From: Paracyclopina nana
Taxonomy: Eukaryota; Arthropoda; Copepoda; Cyclopoida; Cyclopettidae
NCBI GenBank assembly: GCA_019096065.1
Contig: JAGUCH010000007.1
Coordinates: 1,634,501-1,698,500, forward strand
Reading direction: 5' to 3'
Length of the DNA stretch: 64,000 nucleotides
In this document: in pieces, positions 31,714-43,552 of the stretch
Layout: each line of letters starts with the position of its first letter
Position numbering within the stretch: position 1 is the first letter of the stretch
Made by a program: the position numbers and the translations under genes
The notes under the pieces: generated by a model
What the model saw: only the letters and a program-made list of their open reading frames with translations
Database searches by the model: none
Told to the model about the DNA's origin: nothing

Positions 31714-32166
31714 ATGAGTATGTCAAGATACTTGTCGCCGGCCATCGAACAAGACATCCAGCATGGGATTGCTGCTCTCAATGCAAGCCTTGATCAAACT
31801 GAAGAGGCATGGGAGATATTTGATTTTGAGATGATCCTTGAAAAGAAAATTCAGTGGGCCTTGCTCTTGGTTATCACGATTTTGGGTATCTTGGAGTATT
31901 ACATGGAATTAATGGGAAATGTCGGAACGATTGCAAGCCAACAGCAAATGCTCTGCAGAAGTGTATTGATACACCTGATTGAGGTCCTCGTGGTGATTCT
32001 CACAGTCTTGGAGTTTGGTCTTGATGGCTTAATTGGCATGGTTGCGGCCTGGGCCATAACGACCAAAAGATACCACATAATGCTACTTGTAACCACCTTT
32101 ACCTATATGCTGAAACTTCCCATGCTTGCTCCTCAATCCCCTGTTGATTCAACTTATTTGAATTAG
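31714..32166 (+). CDS. Small multi-pass membrane protein, unknown family
   Basis: A single exon of 150 aa from the ATG at 31714 (a second ATG follows two codons later). The N-terminal third is hydrophilic and helical (about residues 1-45, with EEAWEIFDFEMILEKK). Three hydrophobic segments follow: about 49-66 (WALLLVITILGILEYY), 84-106 (SVLIHLIEVLVVILTVLEFG) and 110-137. The tail is polar. No signal peptide or known motif is recognised. An AATAAA at about 32212 follows the stop, and FAAH2 starts 199 bp downstream. Confidence 0.6.
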   Translation: MSMSRYLSPAIEQDIQHGIAALNASLDQTEEAWEIFDFEMILEKKIQWALLLVITILGILEYYMELMGNVGTIASQQQMLCRSVLIHLIEVLVVILTVLEFGLDGLIGMVAAWAITTKRYHIMLLVTTFTYMLKLPMLAPQSPVDSTYLN

Positions 32167-32365
32167 ACTGTCATATGAATGAATAATATATGCTTCTTTA
32201 TTGTTAATGGCAATAAATTACACAATCAAGTTGTTATGTTAACATGCTGTCATGTAGTTTCTTTTGGCACTTTTCTTTGTTTTCAGCTAGTTTTCTTCTT
32301 GCTAAAATATACTGGTCTCTCTGTTTTCTGCACTCTGATAACACAGTGACAAATGTCAAATCATA

Positions 32366-34069
32366 ATGCTGGCTGCCACCTTCAAGCTCTTGCTTAGGAG
32401 CATTCGAATTATAATTGACATCTTGTCTGACATCGTGTACAAATTCCTCTATGAAGGCCAAAAGGCCATTAAACTGCCTGCAATTGAGGATGACATCCTT
32501 TTACAGCCTGCCACTCAACTTGCTGCCAAGATCCACAAGCAAGAACTGTCAAGTCTGGAAGTGGTCAAGGCCTTTATTGCCCGGATCAAGGCTGTCAATG
32601 GGATCATCAATGCACTTGTGGACTACCGGTTCAATGAGGCCTTGGAAGAGGCTATGAAGGCTGACCAGGCAATCTATGAAGCATCAGAGGATCCGGACAA
32701 GTTGAGATTATTATTAGAAAAGCAGCCTTTTTTGGGAGTTCCATTCACTACCAAAGATTGCTTTGCAGTGAAAGGACTCAGTTACACTGCTGGCCTTTTG
32801 GCCAAAGGTCAAAGAAAAGCCAAGGCTGAATTTGATGCTGATGTCATTCACCAGATGAGGAATGCTGGTGCCATCCCAATTGGAGTCACAAATGTGTCTG
32901 AGCTTTGCATGTGGATGGAATCTGCCAACAAAGTGTATGGAAGAACCAACAATCCTTACCATATAGGGAGGATCCCTGGAGGATCATCTGGAGGCGAGGC
33001 CTCTAACTTGGCCTCTGCTTGCTCACCTATGGGCATAGGATCCGATGTTGGAGGATCCATACGAATGCCAGCCTTTTTCAATGGCATTTTTGGCCATAAA
33101 CCTTCTACCGGACTGGTCTCAAACAAAGGCCAATTGCCAGTAGCTCATGGGAAAATTGACGAGTTCCTTGTGACTGGTCCAATGTCAAGATATGCTGCTG
33201 ATTTACTGCCAATGCTGAAAGTCTTGTTAAAGGCAGACTTAAAAGTTGATTTAAAGTTGGACCAGCCTGTTGACTTGAAAAAGCTGAGGATTTTCTACAT
33301 GGTGGATGATGGAGGATTCCCCCTAATTTCCCCAGTGCACGAAGATTTGAAAAATGCCCAGAAGAGGCTTATCCAGACTTGGGCTGAAAGTCATGGAACT
33401 GAGGCAAAGGAGCTGAAATTGAAGGGGTTCTTTTACTCTCCTCTCATCTGGTCAAATTGCATGGCAAGTGAGCCTTCAGCCCCTTCCTTCGCTCAGGTTT
33501 GCTTAATTTTTCCATTTACTGAGTTCTTATTTCAAGTGGAGTCATTTCAGGAACTGAATGAGCTACAGGGTGAGATAAGCGCCCCAAGGGAGCTTCTCAA
33601 ATGGCTCTGCTACAAATCATCAAATCACACTTTGCCAGCCATTGGCTTGGCACTATTCGAAAAAGCTATGGACACCAATAGCAAAATGCACAAAGTAAGC
33701 AATACTAGTACCTTATTTAATCTATAAATTCCTTTGTAATTTTTTTCCTATTTGTAGGATTTTCTCAAGATGTGTGAAGAATTGAGAGCACAACTTAATG
33801 AGATATTGGGAGAAGATGGCATTCTCATTTATCCCTCCCACTCGACTCCAGCTCCATATCATGGCCAACCTCTGGTGAAACTACTCAATTTTGCATATAC
33901 TGCAATCTTCAACGTCCTTGGCAACCCAGTGACTCAAGTACCCTTAGGTCTAGGATCTTGGGGAGTACCCTTGGGAGTCCAGTTGGTGGCAGCTCAAAAT
34001 CAGGACCGCAATTGCCTTGCCATGGCACTTGAAGTAGAAAAGTTATTCGGGGGTTGGGTGCAACCTTGA
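32366..34069 (+). CDS. FAAH2: Fatty-acid amide hydrolase 2-like amidase
   Basis: Exons 32366-33496, 33551-33694 and 33758-34069 join to 528 aa (human FAAH2 is about 532). An N-terminal hydrophobic anchor (about residues 5-25) precedes the amidase-signature fold. The Ser-Ser-Lys triad is visible: the lysine in PFTTKDCF, and the two serines in the signature GRIPGGSSGGEAS and in GIGSDVGGSIRMPAFF. The C-terminal block NVLGNPVTQVPLGLGSWGVP is also family-typical. The enzyme would hydrolyse fatty-acid primary amides and N-acylethanolamines at an internal membrane or lipid droplet. It is 199 bp downstream of the small membrane protein on the same strand and convergent with C1orf50 (50 bp between stop codons). 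Confidence 0.93.
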
Positions 34070-34118
34070 CATTTTTGCATTTATGTTATTGGTTTCTTTA
34101 TAAAATGGTCATTTTATG

Positions 34119-34872
34119 TCAATGAAACGTCAGTTGAAGTTTGCTGCCAGCATGTAGGATTTTATCGATCACCGCATTCTCGTCAGACTTTTGAGCAACC
34201 TTTTCTTGCGGCGTCCATGACATGTCGTGCTCTAATTTGTAAGCTGATACAAATTGAGGACAATCCTTGCCCCATTCCTAAAACAAACAACATTAAGCAC
34301 TTGAATTGGACAAAATGGAAATGTGAACACACCTCAGGGGAAATCATGCTCATGAATTGAAGACCAGTGTTTTCTCTCCTGTAAATGTAGTACATTTTGC
34401 CAGGTATCCTCTTGAAGTTGCAAGCCATGTGGTTGATTTCTTGGTCACGTTTGGCCTCTTCCAAGACTTTTTTTGCTTGCTCTTGCAAAAATCTCACCTG
34501 CTCAGCAATGACACTGAGCTTGGACCCAGCTGTGGCTCTGGTGAACTTGTCTGCCTATATAAATATAAAGGGTATCACGTGTGCGTAATTGGGATCACAA
34601 AGCATTATTATTACTGTTTGGATTTGTCCTGCCAACTCAACCAAGTCAAACTGATTCACTTTTCCAGATTCCTGGGGATTCACTAACTGAAATCCATCTG
34701 GATTGGGATTACGTTCCACGAGATTAACTGAAACATGGATTTGGGTTTTAATTTTGACAACGTTGATAATTGGAGCTTTTCAAGTACCTGTCTCTTGAAA
34801 GTTGGCTGTTCTGGGATCCATAAGCTGCATGTCAGCTTTGGTGAAGCCTCGTTCGTCTTGCTTGGCACTCAT
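34119..34872 (-). CDS. C1orf50: C1orf50 homologue (DUF2452)
   Basis: Four exons on the - strand: 34872-34788, 34727-34615, 34554-34333 and 34277-34119, giving 192 aa (human about 199). Blocks matching the family are VNLVERNPNPDGFQLVNP, FDLVELAGQIQ, KLSVIAEQVRFLQEQAKKVL, ACNFKRIPGKMYYIYRRE, FMSMISPEEWG and SAYKLEHDMSWTP. It has no signal peptide or membrane segment and is predicted to be a small soluble helical protein. The family is conserved in animals, but its biochemical role is not established to my knowledge. It is divergent from the MCAD gene (654 bp between ATGs). Confidence 0.92.
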
Positions 34873-35525
34873 GATTATCACAATTTGATAGATCTCTCTC
34901 TTCAATAGATCGCAATGAAATGATGCTAAAATAGAAAATCAGCTAACTGCAAAGCACGACTCTTATGAAACACAAGTTGACTGTTATGTCATAGTTGCAC
35001 TGCATACAGAAGTGACATTGCACTTGAGCTCAAAGTTCAAACATATTTTTCAAAGTTTGTTTCATAATATTAAAAAAAGTAAAAAGAGCATCTTTTTCAA
35101 TTTGGAAGAATTACCTGGAAATTGGCATGAAAAGTTAAATTTCAGTTATTCTGTTGCATAAGTTTTGTGCATAGGCTTTGTTTATCTAAGGAAAACAAAG
35201 CGTTATTAATTGAACATTACTGGCAAATACAATTTATAATTGAGGCGTTTTTTGATAAGTTTTGCCCGTAAGCTTACTCAAAATGTCTTGTACCACTGCT
35301 TGTTTTACGCAACAGCTGACTCTTAGAATTTATCTTCCGCAAAATAATTTAGAGAAAGTTGTCAAATCGCCAGGGTTGATTTTAAATCAAAGTTCTTCTA
35401 AAGTGAGTTGATTTTCTCATCAGACATTTTGCCTAAATGCAGCAAAAGATATCTGCAAGATCATTTACGCGTTAACTATTCACTTTTGATTTTCTAGTCC
35501 AAAGTTCACTTGAATTTGCAGGAAA
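34873..35525. other. Divergent promoter region, C1orf50 and MCAD
   Basis: No gene or repeat recognised. A strong acceptor-like AATTTGCAG ends at 35521, 4 nt before the MCAD ATG, so most of this interval is either promoter or a 5' UTR intron of MCAD. Confidence 0.45.
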
Positions 35526-37023
35526 ATGGCATCCTTGGCTAGAGCACTGTCGAAAATTCCGAAAGGCTCCCAAGTTCGTTGCATGAGCTCTGGTCATGCT
35601 GCTGCTGGTGGCCTCAATTTCGTCCTCACCGACACACAAAAAGAGGTACTTTAAATGCAAACCAATTAATTTTTACTTTATTTCATAATTCATAAGTATT
35701 CATATGATTGTAGTATTTGGAGTTGGCTGAAAAGTTCACCAAGGAGGAAATAATTCCAATAGCAGCTCACCATGACAGGACAGGCGAATACCCTTGGGAA
35801 GTCATCAAGAAAGCCCACTCGGTCGGCCTCATGAACATGCACATTCCCCAAGAGTACGGAGGCATGGGCATGGGAACTTTGGATGGGTGCCTGATTTCAG
35901 AAAAAATTGCTTACGGATGCACTGGCATCATGACAGCTTTGGAGGCCAACGGTTTGGGATCCATGCCAATTATTCTGGCAGGAAATGAGGAGCAAAAGAA
36001 GAAGTACTTGGGCAGGCTGGTCGAAGAGCCCCTCATGTGCGCTTATGGCGTCACCGAGCCTGGAGCAGGGTCTGACGTTGCTGGCATCAAAACTAAAGCA
36101 GAGAAGAAGGGAGACGATTGGGTGATCAATGGCCAAAAAATGTGGATCACCAACGGAGGCGTGGCCAACTTTTACTTCGTGTTGGCGAGGACCAATCCTG
36201 ATCCCAAGTGTTCAGCGGGCAAAGCATTCACTGGTTTCATCGTTGATCGTGACACACCTGGAGTCATTCCTGGCCGTAAAGAAATCAACATGGGCCAACG
36301 TGCCTCTGACACAAGGTACATTTTTCCTTTTTTGTAAAATTCACCATGTGATTGAAATTGATATTATTGCAGAGGAATCACATTTGAGGACGTTGTGGTG
36401 CCAAAGGAGAATGTTCTGATTGGAGAGGGCGCAGGGTTCAAAGTTGCCATGGGTGCTTTTGACAAGACAAGGCCACCAGTTGCTTCAGGAGCTGTTGGCA
36501 TTGCTCAAAGGGCTCTGGACGAGGCCACCAAGTATGCGACTGAGAGGAAGGCCTTCGGCCAGCCCATCATCAACCACCAAGCTGTGAGCTTCATGCTGGC
36601 TGACATGGCCATTGGAATCGAGTCTGCTCGTCTATGCTACATGAAGTCAGCTTGGGAGGCCGACATGGTAAGAGCCACGAGTGATTTTTCATGCTTATTA
36701 TTACTAATCCTGATGATATACTCGATAGGGAATCCGCAACACTTATATGGCCTCGATAGCAAAGTGCCTCGCAGGTGATGTTGCCAACAAGGCTGCAACT
36801 GATTGCGTGCAGATTTTCGGTGGTAATGGATTCAACTCTGAGTACCCTGCGGAAAAGTTGATGAGAGATGCTAAAATTTACCAGGTACCTCAGCCATTGC
36901 TAAGAGTTTCAAAGATGAAAACATAATTATTCTCCTTTTTCGCAGATTTACGAGGGCACCGCTCAAATTCAGCGCATCATTATTGGCCGTGAGTGGCTCA
37001 ACATGGCAAAAGAACGATTTTAA
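35526..37023 (+). CDS. ACADM: Medium-chain acyl-CoA dehydrogenase (MCAD)
   Basis: Five exons, 35526-35645, 35714-36315, 36373-36667, 36729-36884 and 36946-37023, join to 416 aa (human 421). The basic, Ser/Arg-rich N-terminus ([19 protein letters not shown]) is a mitochondrial presequence. The ACAD signature [14 protein letters not shown], the FAD/substrate block [24 protein letters not shown] and the C-terminal [17 protein letters not shown] are present; the Glu of IYEG is the catalytic base in MCAD/SCAD. The enzyme catalyses the FAD-dependent first step of beta-oxidation for medium-chain acyl-CoAs in the matrix, passing electrons to ETF. Sequence details (QVRCMSSG start, [18 protein letters not shown]) favour MCAD over the other ACADs. 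A splice acceptor sits 4 nt before the ATG. Confidence 0.95.
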
Positions 37024-37772
37024 AAACGTCACTGAATAATACATCTTCAAAAGAATCCTGACGGAAAACAATGCAACAATAGAGAGACACTATGTTTTCA
37101 TACACATTTTGATCCTCTTTTCAAGCACGTGTACGTGTGTCATATGGCATTTTCTCTGAAGCGTAGATCTGCTTATCTGTGGACCCTGAAAAGAGGTCAA
37201 TGTGCACTAGGAAAAATTCTCTAGCATACCTAACAACTCACACATTTTTTTCTGGGGCACAAACAGAACGGACTTATATTCCAAAAAACGACATGTGCCC
37301 AATATTAAATAGTCGTTTAACAGCTTTATTTAGCATGTGATAATGACAATATTTCTAGTAAAAAAAGGCCGTTTCAAAGTGCACCCAAGAAGCTCTGACA
37401 GCCACGCATAAACAGCATTACGAGCCATTGATTTTCGTTGTTATCTGCAAGCAGAAGAGGAGCTCGCACAGCAGCATTTGTGCACTTCTACTGTTACATA
37501 TAGTGGCATGTCCTGCCTAATTATAGGGTAGGCTGTATACTATATATGCGTACATAGTATATAACTCTCTATGTAGTCAGCAGGGAAAGGCTCCCTCGTA
37601 GTAGCATAGTGTATGAAATGGTGGCAGCCCAAATGAACGTAGAAAGCTTTCTTGTGCGAGCAATGGGCGAAGTCGACTGCTAAGAAGGAAGGCCTGGCCT
37701 TTGCTATCCCAGTCGGCCTGCCAGGCAGCTGGCAGCCGCCGCCGAGCCACGAAGGCCACGTCGTTGATCAGG
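37024..37772. other. Intergenic region upstream of calcineurin B
   Basis: 3' flank of MCAD and 5' flank of calcineurin B. It contains palindromic AT motifs (TACTATATATGCGTACATAGTATATA, near 37536-37562, shown here only as location) but no gene. Confidence 0.4.
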
Positions 37773-37779
37773 TATATAA
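37773..37779 (+). promoter_or_regulatory. TATA box candidate of calcineurin B
   Basis: TATATAA at 37773-37779 lies 283-289 bp upstream of the calcineurin B ATG. A start about 30 bp downstream would give a leader of about 260 nt that includes the GCTT/GCTAGCTA tandem repeat at about 37848-37876. Confidence 0.45.
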
Positions 37780-37847
37780 GAAAGAGAGTACTGTACCGTA
37801 CGAGGACTAGCTAGCTATAAAACTAGTTGGCACGGCAACTGCTGCTG

Positions 37848-37876
37848 CTGCTTGCTTGCTTGCTAGCTAGCTAGCT
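37848..37876. repeat. GCTT / GCTA tetranucleotide repeat
   Basis: Four GCTT-type units followed by four GCTA-type units sit in the probable 5' UTR of calcineurin B. A similar GCTA run occurs at 45878-45892 in SPEN intron 1. Confidence 0.75.
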
Positions 37877-38061
37877 ATGCTATAGTAGTATTGTATATAC
37901 ATATATCTATTGCAGAAGACGATTCAGCTCCTGTTCTGGATCATGCTCAAGACCAACTGAAGAAGTCATCACCTCCAGCATAAGATAGAAGAACGATCAT
38001 CATTGGCACTGACTCCAAAGGAACCTGAGTACTCTCCTAGTCACTAGCAGCCTTCTTCAAG

Positions 38062-38635
38062 ATGGGGAACGAAGCGAGCATCCAGATGGAGATGGCCACC
38101 AACTTTGATGCCGAGGAGATCAAGAGGCTCGGCAAGAGGTTCAAGAAGTTGGACTTGGACAACTCGGGCTCGTTGTCCGTGGACGAGTTCATGACACTGC
38201 CGGAGCTGCAGCAAAACCCACTAGTTCAAAGAGTTATAGACATATTTGACGAGGATGGCAACGGTGAGGTGGACTTCAAGGAGTTCATCCAGGGAGTCAG
38301 CCAGTTCAGTGTCAAGGGTGACAAGACGTCAAAGCTGAGATTTGCCTTCAGGTGAGCCCATTTATGATACTACTGACGAAGGTGTCTAATTGAGCAATTT
38401 GAAAATTTGCAGAATCTACGATATTGACAATGACGGGTACATCAGCAACGGCGAGCTCTTCCAGGTGCTGAAAATGATGGTGGGCTCCAACCTGAAAGAC
38501 ACTCAGTTGCAACAAATCGTGGACAAGACAATCCTCTTTGCAGACAAGGATGAAGATGGCAAAATTAACTTTGAAGAGTTCTGTGAAGTGGTCGGGAACA
38601 CCGATGTACACAAGAAAATGGTTGTGGATGTCTAG
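38062..38635 (+). CDS. CanB: Calcineurin subunit B (regulatory, EF-hand)
   Basis: Exons 38062-38351 and 38413-38635 join to 170 aa, exactly the length of calcineurin B1. The N-terminal MGNEAS is the conserved N-myristoylation site. Four EF-hand loops are intact: [36 protein letters not shown] and [12 protein letters not shown]. The C-terminus MVVDV is family-typical. With the catalytic A subunit it forms the Ca2+/calmodulin-dependent phosphatase (PP2B) that dephosphorylates NFAT-type factors and many other substrates. The single 61-bp intron lies between EF-hands 2 and 3. In insects there are two close copies; which one this corresponds to cannot be told here. Confidence 0.97.
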
Positions 38636-39353
38636 TCAAAGCTCGCCATATTACACACATAAATAATTAATACTATCCCAATTTCAAACTAAAAAATAAC
38701 TGAAAACTATGAGAGGAATGCTTGCCACCATCATGATCAAACGAAGTGTGTATAAGTGCTCCCCTCCCTTTAATAATTCTGAAGAAGAAAAAAACCAATT
38801 TATGAACAATTATCTAAATGTGTGAATAATTCCCTATATAAGTGTTGTCATCCTTGACTTTCTCCCCATCAGCATCACGAAAAGAAGCATCATCAGTCCT
38901 ATCATTATTACTTACTACTATCATGCTAGCTGCCCAAAAAGTTTTTGCAATACAACATCAATGATGATGGATGAATGGAAACTCTGATTGAATTGCCACT
39001 ATTATTATGACCTTTTTACCAAATTACTACAAGCAAGCAAAAGTTGGCCAATTTCTATCATCCGCATTTAAAGTGAGAAAGAGAAGAAAAGCAACCATCA
39101 TGCTAAAAATTATGATGATGATGTCTCCATTTTTGAGATTCATGCTAACTGGCCTGATCATCGTTTTTCTGCGTTGCACACACTCAGTTATTCACGATTA
39201 TTATCATTGATTTTCAAGAGTTTTTTCAGATTTCGGTGTTTACTACTACTATATATATATACATATTTAATAATGCTATGTACCATCATCTTCTCTTGTC
39301 AATATACTACTATAAAAATAATAAAAATGCGTCAATTCAATCGCGTGTGTATT
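38636..39353. other. 3' flanks of calcineurin B and RPIA (convergent)
   Basis: No gene. ATAAAT/AATTAA motifs just after the calcineurin B stop and a TTTAAT (ATTAAA on the - strand) near 39265 are candidate poly(A) signals. The rest is AT-rich with short ATC/ATG tandem patches. Confidence 0.4.
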
Positions 39354-40317
39354 TCAAGCTTGGACGACGCCTCCAGAGGCATCACCGAAGTAGGCCTTTT
39401 GGGCCATTTGCACAAAAAGGCCAGTCTCAATGACTCCTGGCAAGGCCAAAAGGCCAGCATTGACATGCTGCCACACCTGCAGATCCTCTGGCGAATTCAG
39501 CCTCTCCTTCAGATCCGCCAAGCTGAACACCCAATCCAGGATGAAATTGCCATTGTCAGTGACCACAGGTCCAGCCTTGGCCTTGGCCATTCGCAAGTCT
39601 GCCACTCCGCCAAACTTTTCCTAGGTAAACAACAGCAATTTTAAATGAGTCAAAATTTGAAAGGATTTTTTATGCATATATACCTGAATGGTCATTTGCA
39701 GAGGTCTGTACGCCAAGGGGAGAACCTCAATTGGAATGTATTTAAAGCTGGTGCCAAGATGAGCAGTGTTTTTGCGGTCGTCAGCAATCACCACAAAAGT
39801 GGCAGCATTGAAGGCCACGATTTTCTCCTGGAGCAAGCAGCCTCCGCCCCCTTTGATCAGGGTCAAATCAGCGTCAGCCTCGTCAGCTCCATCAATCGCA
39901 ACGTCAATCACTGGACAAGACTCCAAAGATGCCAACTCAAGGCCTCCATTCAAAATCAACTGCTTAGCCTTGAAAAGGTGAAAAAATCCCACATTTATCA
40001 TACAAAACAGATGTTGCTCATGTGCTAAATACCTGAAAGGATGTGGGGACACACTTGACGTTGCAAAGAGTGCCAGCTTTGACAAGATCAGCAAGCCTGT
40101 CAACAGCATACACAATTGTGGATCCGCTCCCAATGCCAACAACCTGGCCGCTTTGAATGTGCTCCTCAACGGCCTTTTCGGCCGCAGCCTTCTTGCCAAC
40201 TTCAAAGTTGGCTCCTGACGAAGATGACATTTTGGTACTTGTCTTGCTAATGGCGGCTCTTGCTGGGAATCGATTGAAGATGGCTGTTGTTGTGACTCTG
40301 CTGGTGCCAAGAAGCAT
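39354..40317 (-). CDS. RPIA: Ribose-5-phosphate isomerase A
   Basis: Three exons on the - strand, 40317-40033, 39968-39684 and 39620-39354, join to 278 aa. After an N-terminal extension of about 30 aa (Ser/Thr/Arg-rich; the second Met, MSSSSGANF, could be an alternative start) come the RpiA motifs: [15 protein letters not shown] (phosphate binding), [12 protein letters not shown] and [15 protein letters not shown], which hold the catalytic Asp, Lys and Glu, and the C-terminal [18 protein letters not shown]. The enzyme interconverts ribose-5-phosphate and ribulose-5-phosphate in the non-oxidative pentose phosphate pathway in the cytosol. Introns are 63-64 bp, typical for this genome. Confidence 0.95.
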
Positions 40318-42880
40318 GACACCACTGACAGTGACAGGTAAGATTAGCCAACGCCGGGAAATTTGAAATCATGGAAGACGACGACACATCCTGCAATAAA
40401 AATATCACTTTTTACACTTTTATATGCTAGAAAAAAAGCTGTTTGAGACATATGCTATAATTTTGCTTTTCAAGGGCGTTTTTTGGATTTTTATATAATG
40501 TTTCATTTATTGCAAATTAACTTTCAAGTGGTTTTTTGACAGCAAAAAATAATGGGATAGTTGTTATCTTCAAGGCTTTTGTTTTTTGCACTAAGCTTTG
40601 TCTAGACCAATTTAGCTTTCGTTGATTAACAAAAAAATGAATGGCCTTTCTCTTCTTATTTTTTTACTGTCAAGTAAAAATGACAATAATAGTAGTCGTT
40701 CTGTAGACCAAGAAAAGAAGTTGAAAAAAAGCCATTCAAGTAGTGAAATCTAGCTTTTCTATGGCTCATTAACCACAAAAAGCCAAAAGTTCACAAAAGA
40801 AAGAATCTGAGCCATTTCCACTTCCCTTGAAAAACCAAACATTTTCCGTATTTTCACCCTCGAGTTATTCATGTTTGACCTGGTTCCACGCAAGCTTCTC
40901 TAGCTTTGAAAGTTTGCTTTTACTACAGCAGCAGAGTACGAATTTTCACACACAAAATAGTATCTTCTGCTGTAAACCTACTTTAAGCCTGTGAATTGGG
41001 GATGAGATGAAAGGAGTGTGCACTGAAATTCCCATGGGATATGTACAGACTTCTATTTCCACTTTCATTCAAGATTTTATACCTTTTATAAAGGCTTCCG
41101 AGAATGCTATAAATTCACTTGAAATTCCTATTTAAAATATGTCATTACAATTTTTATTTACCAATCTTCTCATAGGAAACTCTAGAGCCATAAAAAAGAC
41201 AATTGCACAAAATGAAATGCACACAATAAAACCTAATTTTGTTTTGTGGACTTATAATTGCTGGTGGTTTTCAAGGTCTTCTTTGAGCAATTGATTTTAA
41301 GGAAAAGTACGCAATTTTGCCATGTCATCTCTAATTTTCAATCTTAGTGAGTCTTACATGTGTAGCTTTTTCTCCTAAACTTATAAAGCTTTAAACTATG
41401 GAAAACCAAAATATAAGAATTCTATCACTAAGAAATTTAATTTATTTGTTAATATTGTTTCCGAAAAAGTTTTGGCTTTCATGTGGGTATCTCATTCAGG
41501 GGCTTCTTTTTTATGAAGAAGTGAACAATTACTGGCCACAGCTAAAATAAGTCCTTTAAATGTAATGTTAGGTAATAATTATACTTATTTAACTGGTTAA
41601 GTTGAACATCACTTTGAGCATTAAATAGTTTGCCTCCCTGATAATTGAATAAGGCCTTTTAAAGTCAGTTTACAAGTAAGAAATACCTTTTAGGCGAAAA
41701 AATACCTTAGTTTCTGATTAAGAAAATGACAAGAATTAGACAGTATCATATAGCTCGTAAGTTAACAGATTTATTTTTACCTAGAGCCTTCTTCAAGATT
41801 TTCACTATTTGCTACATGACTAACTAAGCTATTAGCTAGTTGGGCATGTCAGTTCCCATCTGGTCTTAAAAAGGAGCAAGTGCAGCAAAAAAAACAATCG
41901 CTGCTATAACACACATGTGACAAGCTTTTGGAAAGAAAAATGAGGCTTTTCAAATTCATACATTTTTTCATGACGCATATTCTAAATACTTGAAGTATAA
42001 TAATCTTAACCATGGCAAAGAATCACATATTTATTATCTCTTTACATATTATCTCTTTTAGAAGAAGAATCTCTCAGAAGAAGCTGTCAAATTGCCTCAC
42101 TTATTGAGCTCGAGAGAAAGATATGCTCTTTCTCGAATCAAGCCGTTTTTTCCTTAGTAATTTGATTTAGGCCATAACCTCGTACTACACACTCGGGGAA
42201 CTTTGATAACGCAGGAACCGAAAAAGAGGCAAAACCTTCCTGCTAGCTTCATGATTGCATTTTAACCCCTATCTATAAAAATAGATCTTGCACTCATATG
42301 AAAAAGTAAAGTGACTTGGGAACCGAAAAAAAGCTCTGCAGTAAGGAAAAGGCAGATGTGAGGGGATAAGCAATGACACTCTATATATATTGGAAAGGGT
42401 CAATCAACTGACTAAGGGGAAGAAAGTCTCTTGAGACCTACAAAGCCCTGATTGAGAACAACGCTATTACAGGTTTGGCCAAAGGGCTTTCTTTCAAAGT
42501 AAGTGCGCCTTTAAGGGCAAATCAGTTTTCTGCAGCCTTTCGCAATTTATCTTTACTTGTAGAATAACGGCCTATTCCAAAGAGAAAACTTGGCAAAAAG
42601 TGATATTCCAAAATTCATGGACAACAAGTTTACTATGACAATTTCATAAAAAGCTTACCAGATTGAATGAAAAAATCTAAATGTAAGCGCTAAATATCAT
42701 GAAATTGAACTTACCTTCAATTTTACGCAATGACAGCACTTATTATTTGAATGTTAGTATTCTTGCAGGAATGATGACAGAATGACACCAAAAAATGTGC
42801 TTTCACTTTGGGCGAAAAAAAAACTCGCGAAATCGCGGGTCGTTGATCAATCAGCTGAAATTGTAAACATGAACAGCGCA
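40318..42880. other. Large gene-free AT-rich interval upstream of SPEN
   Basis: About 2.5 kb between RPIA (-) and the GC-rich SPEN 5' region (+). No reading frame with recognisable content, no terminal inverted repeats noticed, and many homopolymer runs. Likely intergenic regulatory DNA for SPEN and the promoter of RPIA. Confidence 0.45.
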
Positions 42881-43552
42881 AGGATTTCTCGTCAAATCGC
42901 GGACCCTCGACGAAATGACGCGTTAGAAGCGGCGCGCGCGCGGCCGCTTGTCCTCGCGCTCGCAGTTCGGCGGCCATTTTGAAGCGTGGGTCCATGCCGT
43001 GAAAAAAGCCCGACATTTTCTCCCCAGAGCCCGCGCCATTGGTGAGTTTTGCCGTTGTCCCCGCCCCGCTTTTGGAGTCATGATCGCACGAGTGCGCGCG
43101 CGGAGTTGTGGCCGCGTGGCCGCCATTCGGTAAAAGTTGGACCGACTCGCCGGCCTCTTTTCTCTCAGTTGAACCGTGTCGGTTGAGACGAGCGGAATCC
43201 GAGAAAAGTGGACAGATTGCCGAAATTCGAAGGAAACGTCGCGCGGCCAACACGCCTCGAACATGAGCTCGAGCTTGCCAAGTGAACAACAGTGAGGAAG
43301 AAGCCAACAGCACCGGTTAATAATTAACAGAATCCTTCTTCTTCGTTGACGTTGTGGTCGTTGTCACGAGAGAAAAAAAGAGGCCACGTCGAGCATGTCA
43401 ACGTCATCGTGATGCGGGGCCGCGACCTCGTGACTAGTGATTGCGCCGTGATGACGATGGCCGCCAAAAAGCTTCTCATGCTGCTGCTGCTGAGGGCGGC
43501 GGAGTCGCCGGCAGCGTAGGCGGCCTCGTCGTAGCAGCCAGCCGGCCTCGAG
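42880..43552 (+). promoter_or_regulatory. GC/CpG-rich SPEN promoter and 5' UTR
   Basis: The sequence changes abruptly from AT-rich to GC- and CpG-rich here (for example GCGGCGCGCGCGCGGCCGC near 42930). It contains GCCGCCATTCGG near 43118 and GCGGCCATTTTG near 42968, both close to the YY1-type motif (ATGGCGGC / AAAATGGCCGC). Several short upstream ATGs precede the SPEN start, the longest giving a 22-codon frame at 43451-43519. No TATA box is evident, as usual for CpG-rich promoters. Reading frames found here on either strand are compositional artefacts. Confidence 0.6.
43451..43519 (+). CDS. uORF of 22 codons in the SPEN leader
   Basis: ATG ACG ATG opens a frame MTMAAKKLLMLLLLRAAESP followed by Ala-Ala and TAG at 43517-43519, ending 33 nt before the SPEN ATG. 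It is hydrophobic and resembles a short signal sequence, but may have no coding role. Position and spacing suggest it could lower or tune SPEN translation through re-initiation. Confidence 0.35.
   Translation: MTMAAKKLLMLLLLRAAESPAA

Noticed and set aside
42723-43313. 196-aa frame on the - strand upstream of SPEN
   Set aside because: It lies in a GC-rich promoter region with few stops by composition; the translation is low in structure and matches nothing recognisable.
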